This document shows positions 6,008 to 6,317 of a stretch of 6,317 bases of DNA, in pieces. The notes beneath the pieces were generated by a model. That model saw only the letters and a list, made by a program, of their open reading frames with translations, did no database searches and was not told the DNA's origin. The DNA comes from JBNLAN01 sp050302175. GTDB lineage: Bacteria; Pseudomonadota; Zetaproteobacteria; Mariprofundales; Mariprofundaceae. The stretch spans positions 1 through 6,317 of the forward strand of contig JBNLAN010000005.1 in the NCBI GenBank assembly GCA_050302175.1, read 5' to 3'. Within the stretch, counting starts at the first letter, position 1; the number at the start of each line of letters is the position of its first letter. Position numbers and translations under genes: made by a program.

Positions 6008-6135
6008 ACAAACCGTGTAGAGGTTGGACTTTCCCATCAGGCGCTTATTTCCCGAATAACAGTTGTATATATGTGGGTTCTCACCTGATGCGATGACGTA
6101 TGCTACGCTCAGTAATACCAGTCAGGAGGTACACC
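6008..6135 (+). promoter_or_regulatory. Intergenic region with weak inverted repeats, likely promoter of the reductase gene
   Basis: This gap separates the exporter operon from the reductase gene. CATCAGG (6035-6041) and CCTGATG (6084-6090) form a 7-base inverted repeat 42 bases apart, and TTATT/AATAA (6045-6049, 6055-6059) forms a small AT-rich hairpin between them. TATGCT (6099-6104) is a fair -10 candidate with TTCTCA (6078-6083) upstream at a short 15-base spacing; TATATAT (6066-6072) is an alternative. No GC-rich hairpin followed by a T-run is seen, so the end of the exporter transcript is not evident. All of this is weak. Confidence 0.3.
6124..6130 (+). promoter_or_regulatory. Strong ribosome binding site of the alkene reductase gene
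   Basis: AGGAGGT lies 5 bases before ATG 6136. It is nearly the full anti-Shine-Dalgarno complement, much stronger than the sites of the upstream operon, and it fixes the start. Confidence 0.9.
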
Positions 6136-6317
6136 ATGTCGAAGCTTTTTTCCGAGGCGAAGCTCGGGCCGCTCACATTGCAGAATCATCTGGTGATGGC
6201 GCCGATGACGCGTTCGCGCGCCACCGGCAATATCCCCAACGCCCTGATGGCCGAATACTACGGCCAGCGCGCCTCGGCGGGATTGATTGTCACTGAGGGC
6301 GTATCGCCCTCACCGAA
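6136..6317 (+). CDS. Old Yellow Enzyme-family FMN alkene reductase, N-terminal part (cut by right edge)
   Basis: The first 60 residues of a NemA/OYE-type NAD(P)H-dependent FMN flavoprotein are visible. Family marks: KLFSEAKLGPLTLQNHLVMAPMTRSRA-type start (LGPLTLQN then MAPMTRSR, residues 10-28), where MAPMTR contributes to the FMN site, followed by IPNALMAEYYGQRASAGLIVTEG (33-55), very close to E. coli NemA. Such enzymes reduce activated C=C bonds or nitro groups, and physiological substrates vary. A 128-base gap and its own strong ribosome binding site suggest a separate unit that is not part of secretion. The catalytic His-Asn/His and Tyr residues lie beyond the window. Confidence 0.92.
   Translation, partial: MSKLFSEAKLGPLTLQNHLVMAPMTRSRATGNIPNALMAEYYGQRASAGLIVTEGVSPSP

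Overview
The window is a type I secretion (T1SS) locus from a Gram-negative, probably proteobacterial, genome of moderate GC content. The evidence is a giant VCBS/RTX surface protein, a HlyB/HlyD exporter pair and an Old Yellow Enzyme reductase. The sequence does not resolve genus or class. All genes lie on the + strand.

Layout: (1) Positions 1-1879 hold the 3' end of a large repetitive secreted protein. It contains two near-identical VCBS (cadherin-like) units, one dystroglycan-type cadherin-like domain, two blocks of RTX calcium-binding nonapeptides split by a Cys/His/Asp-rich insert, a haemolysin-type calcium-binding-related domain and a C-terminal T1SS signal region. The N-terminus lies outside the window. 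(2) Positions 1893-2405 hold a HlyC-family (toxin-activating lysine acyltransferase) homologue, GTG-started behind a good ribosome binding site. (3) Positions 2406-2495 are a 90-base gap with a 13-base palindrome and a possible 21-codon ORF whose stop overlaps the next start. (4) Positions 2496-3845 encode a HlyD-type membrane fusion protein. (5) Positions 3842-6007 encode a HlyB-type ABC exporter with a degenerate C39-like domain, overlapping hlyD by 4 bases. (6) Positions 6008-6135 are a gap with a weak inverted repeat and no clear terminator. (7) From 6136 to the right edge is the start of an OYE-family alkene reductase, probably a separate transcription unit.

How it works together: the HlyB-like ATPase and HlyD-like adaptor, with a TolC-type outer-membrane protein not seen here, would export the giant protein by its uncleaved C-terminal signal. 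The protein would then fold outside the cell on binding Ca2+. The HlyC homologue would normally be expected to acylate lysines of the substrate. In a gap-free alignment recalled from memory, however, the catalytic His23 of E. coli HlyC corresponds to Arg55 here, while the second key residue (Asp92) is kept. A divergent or non-catalytic HlyC placed between the substrate gene and its exporter, in the order A-C-D-B, is the most interesting feature of the window. The next most interesting are the metal-ligand-rich insert in the RTX region and the possible coupling ORF before hlyD.
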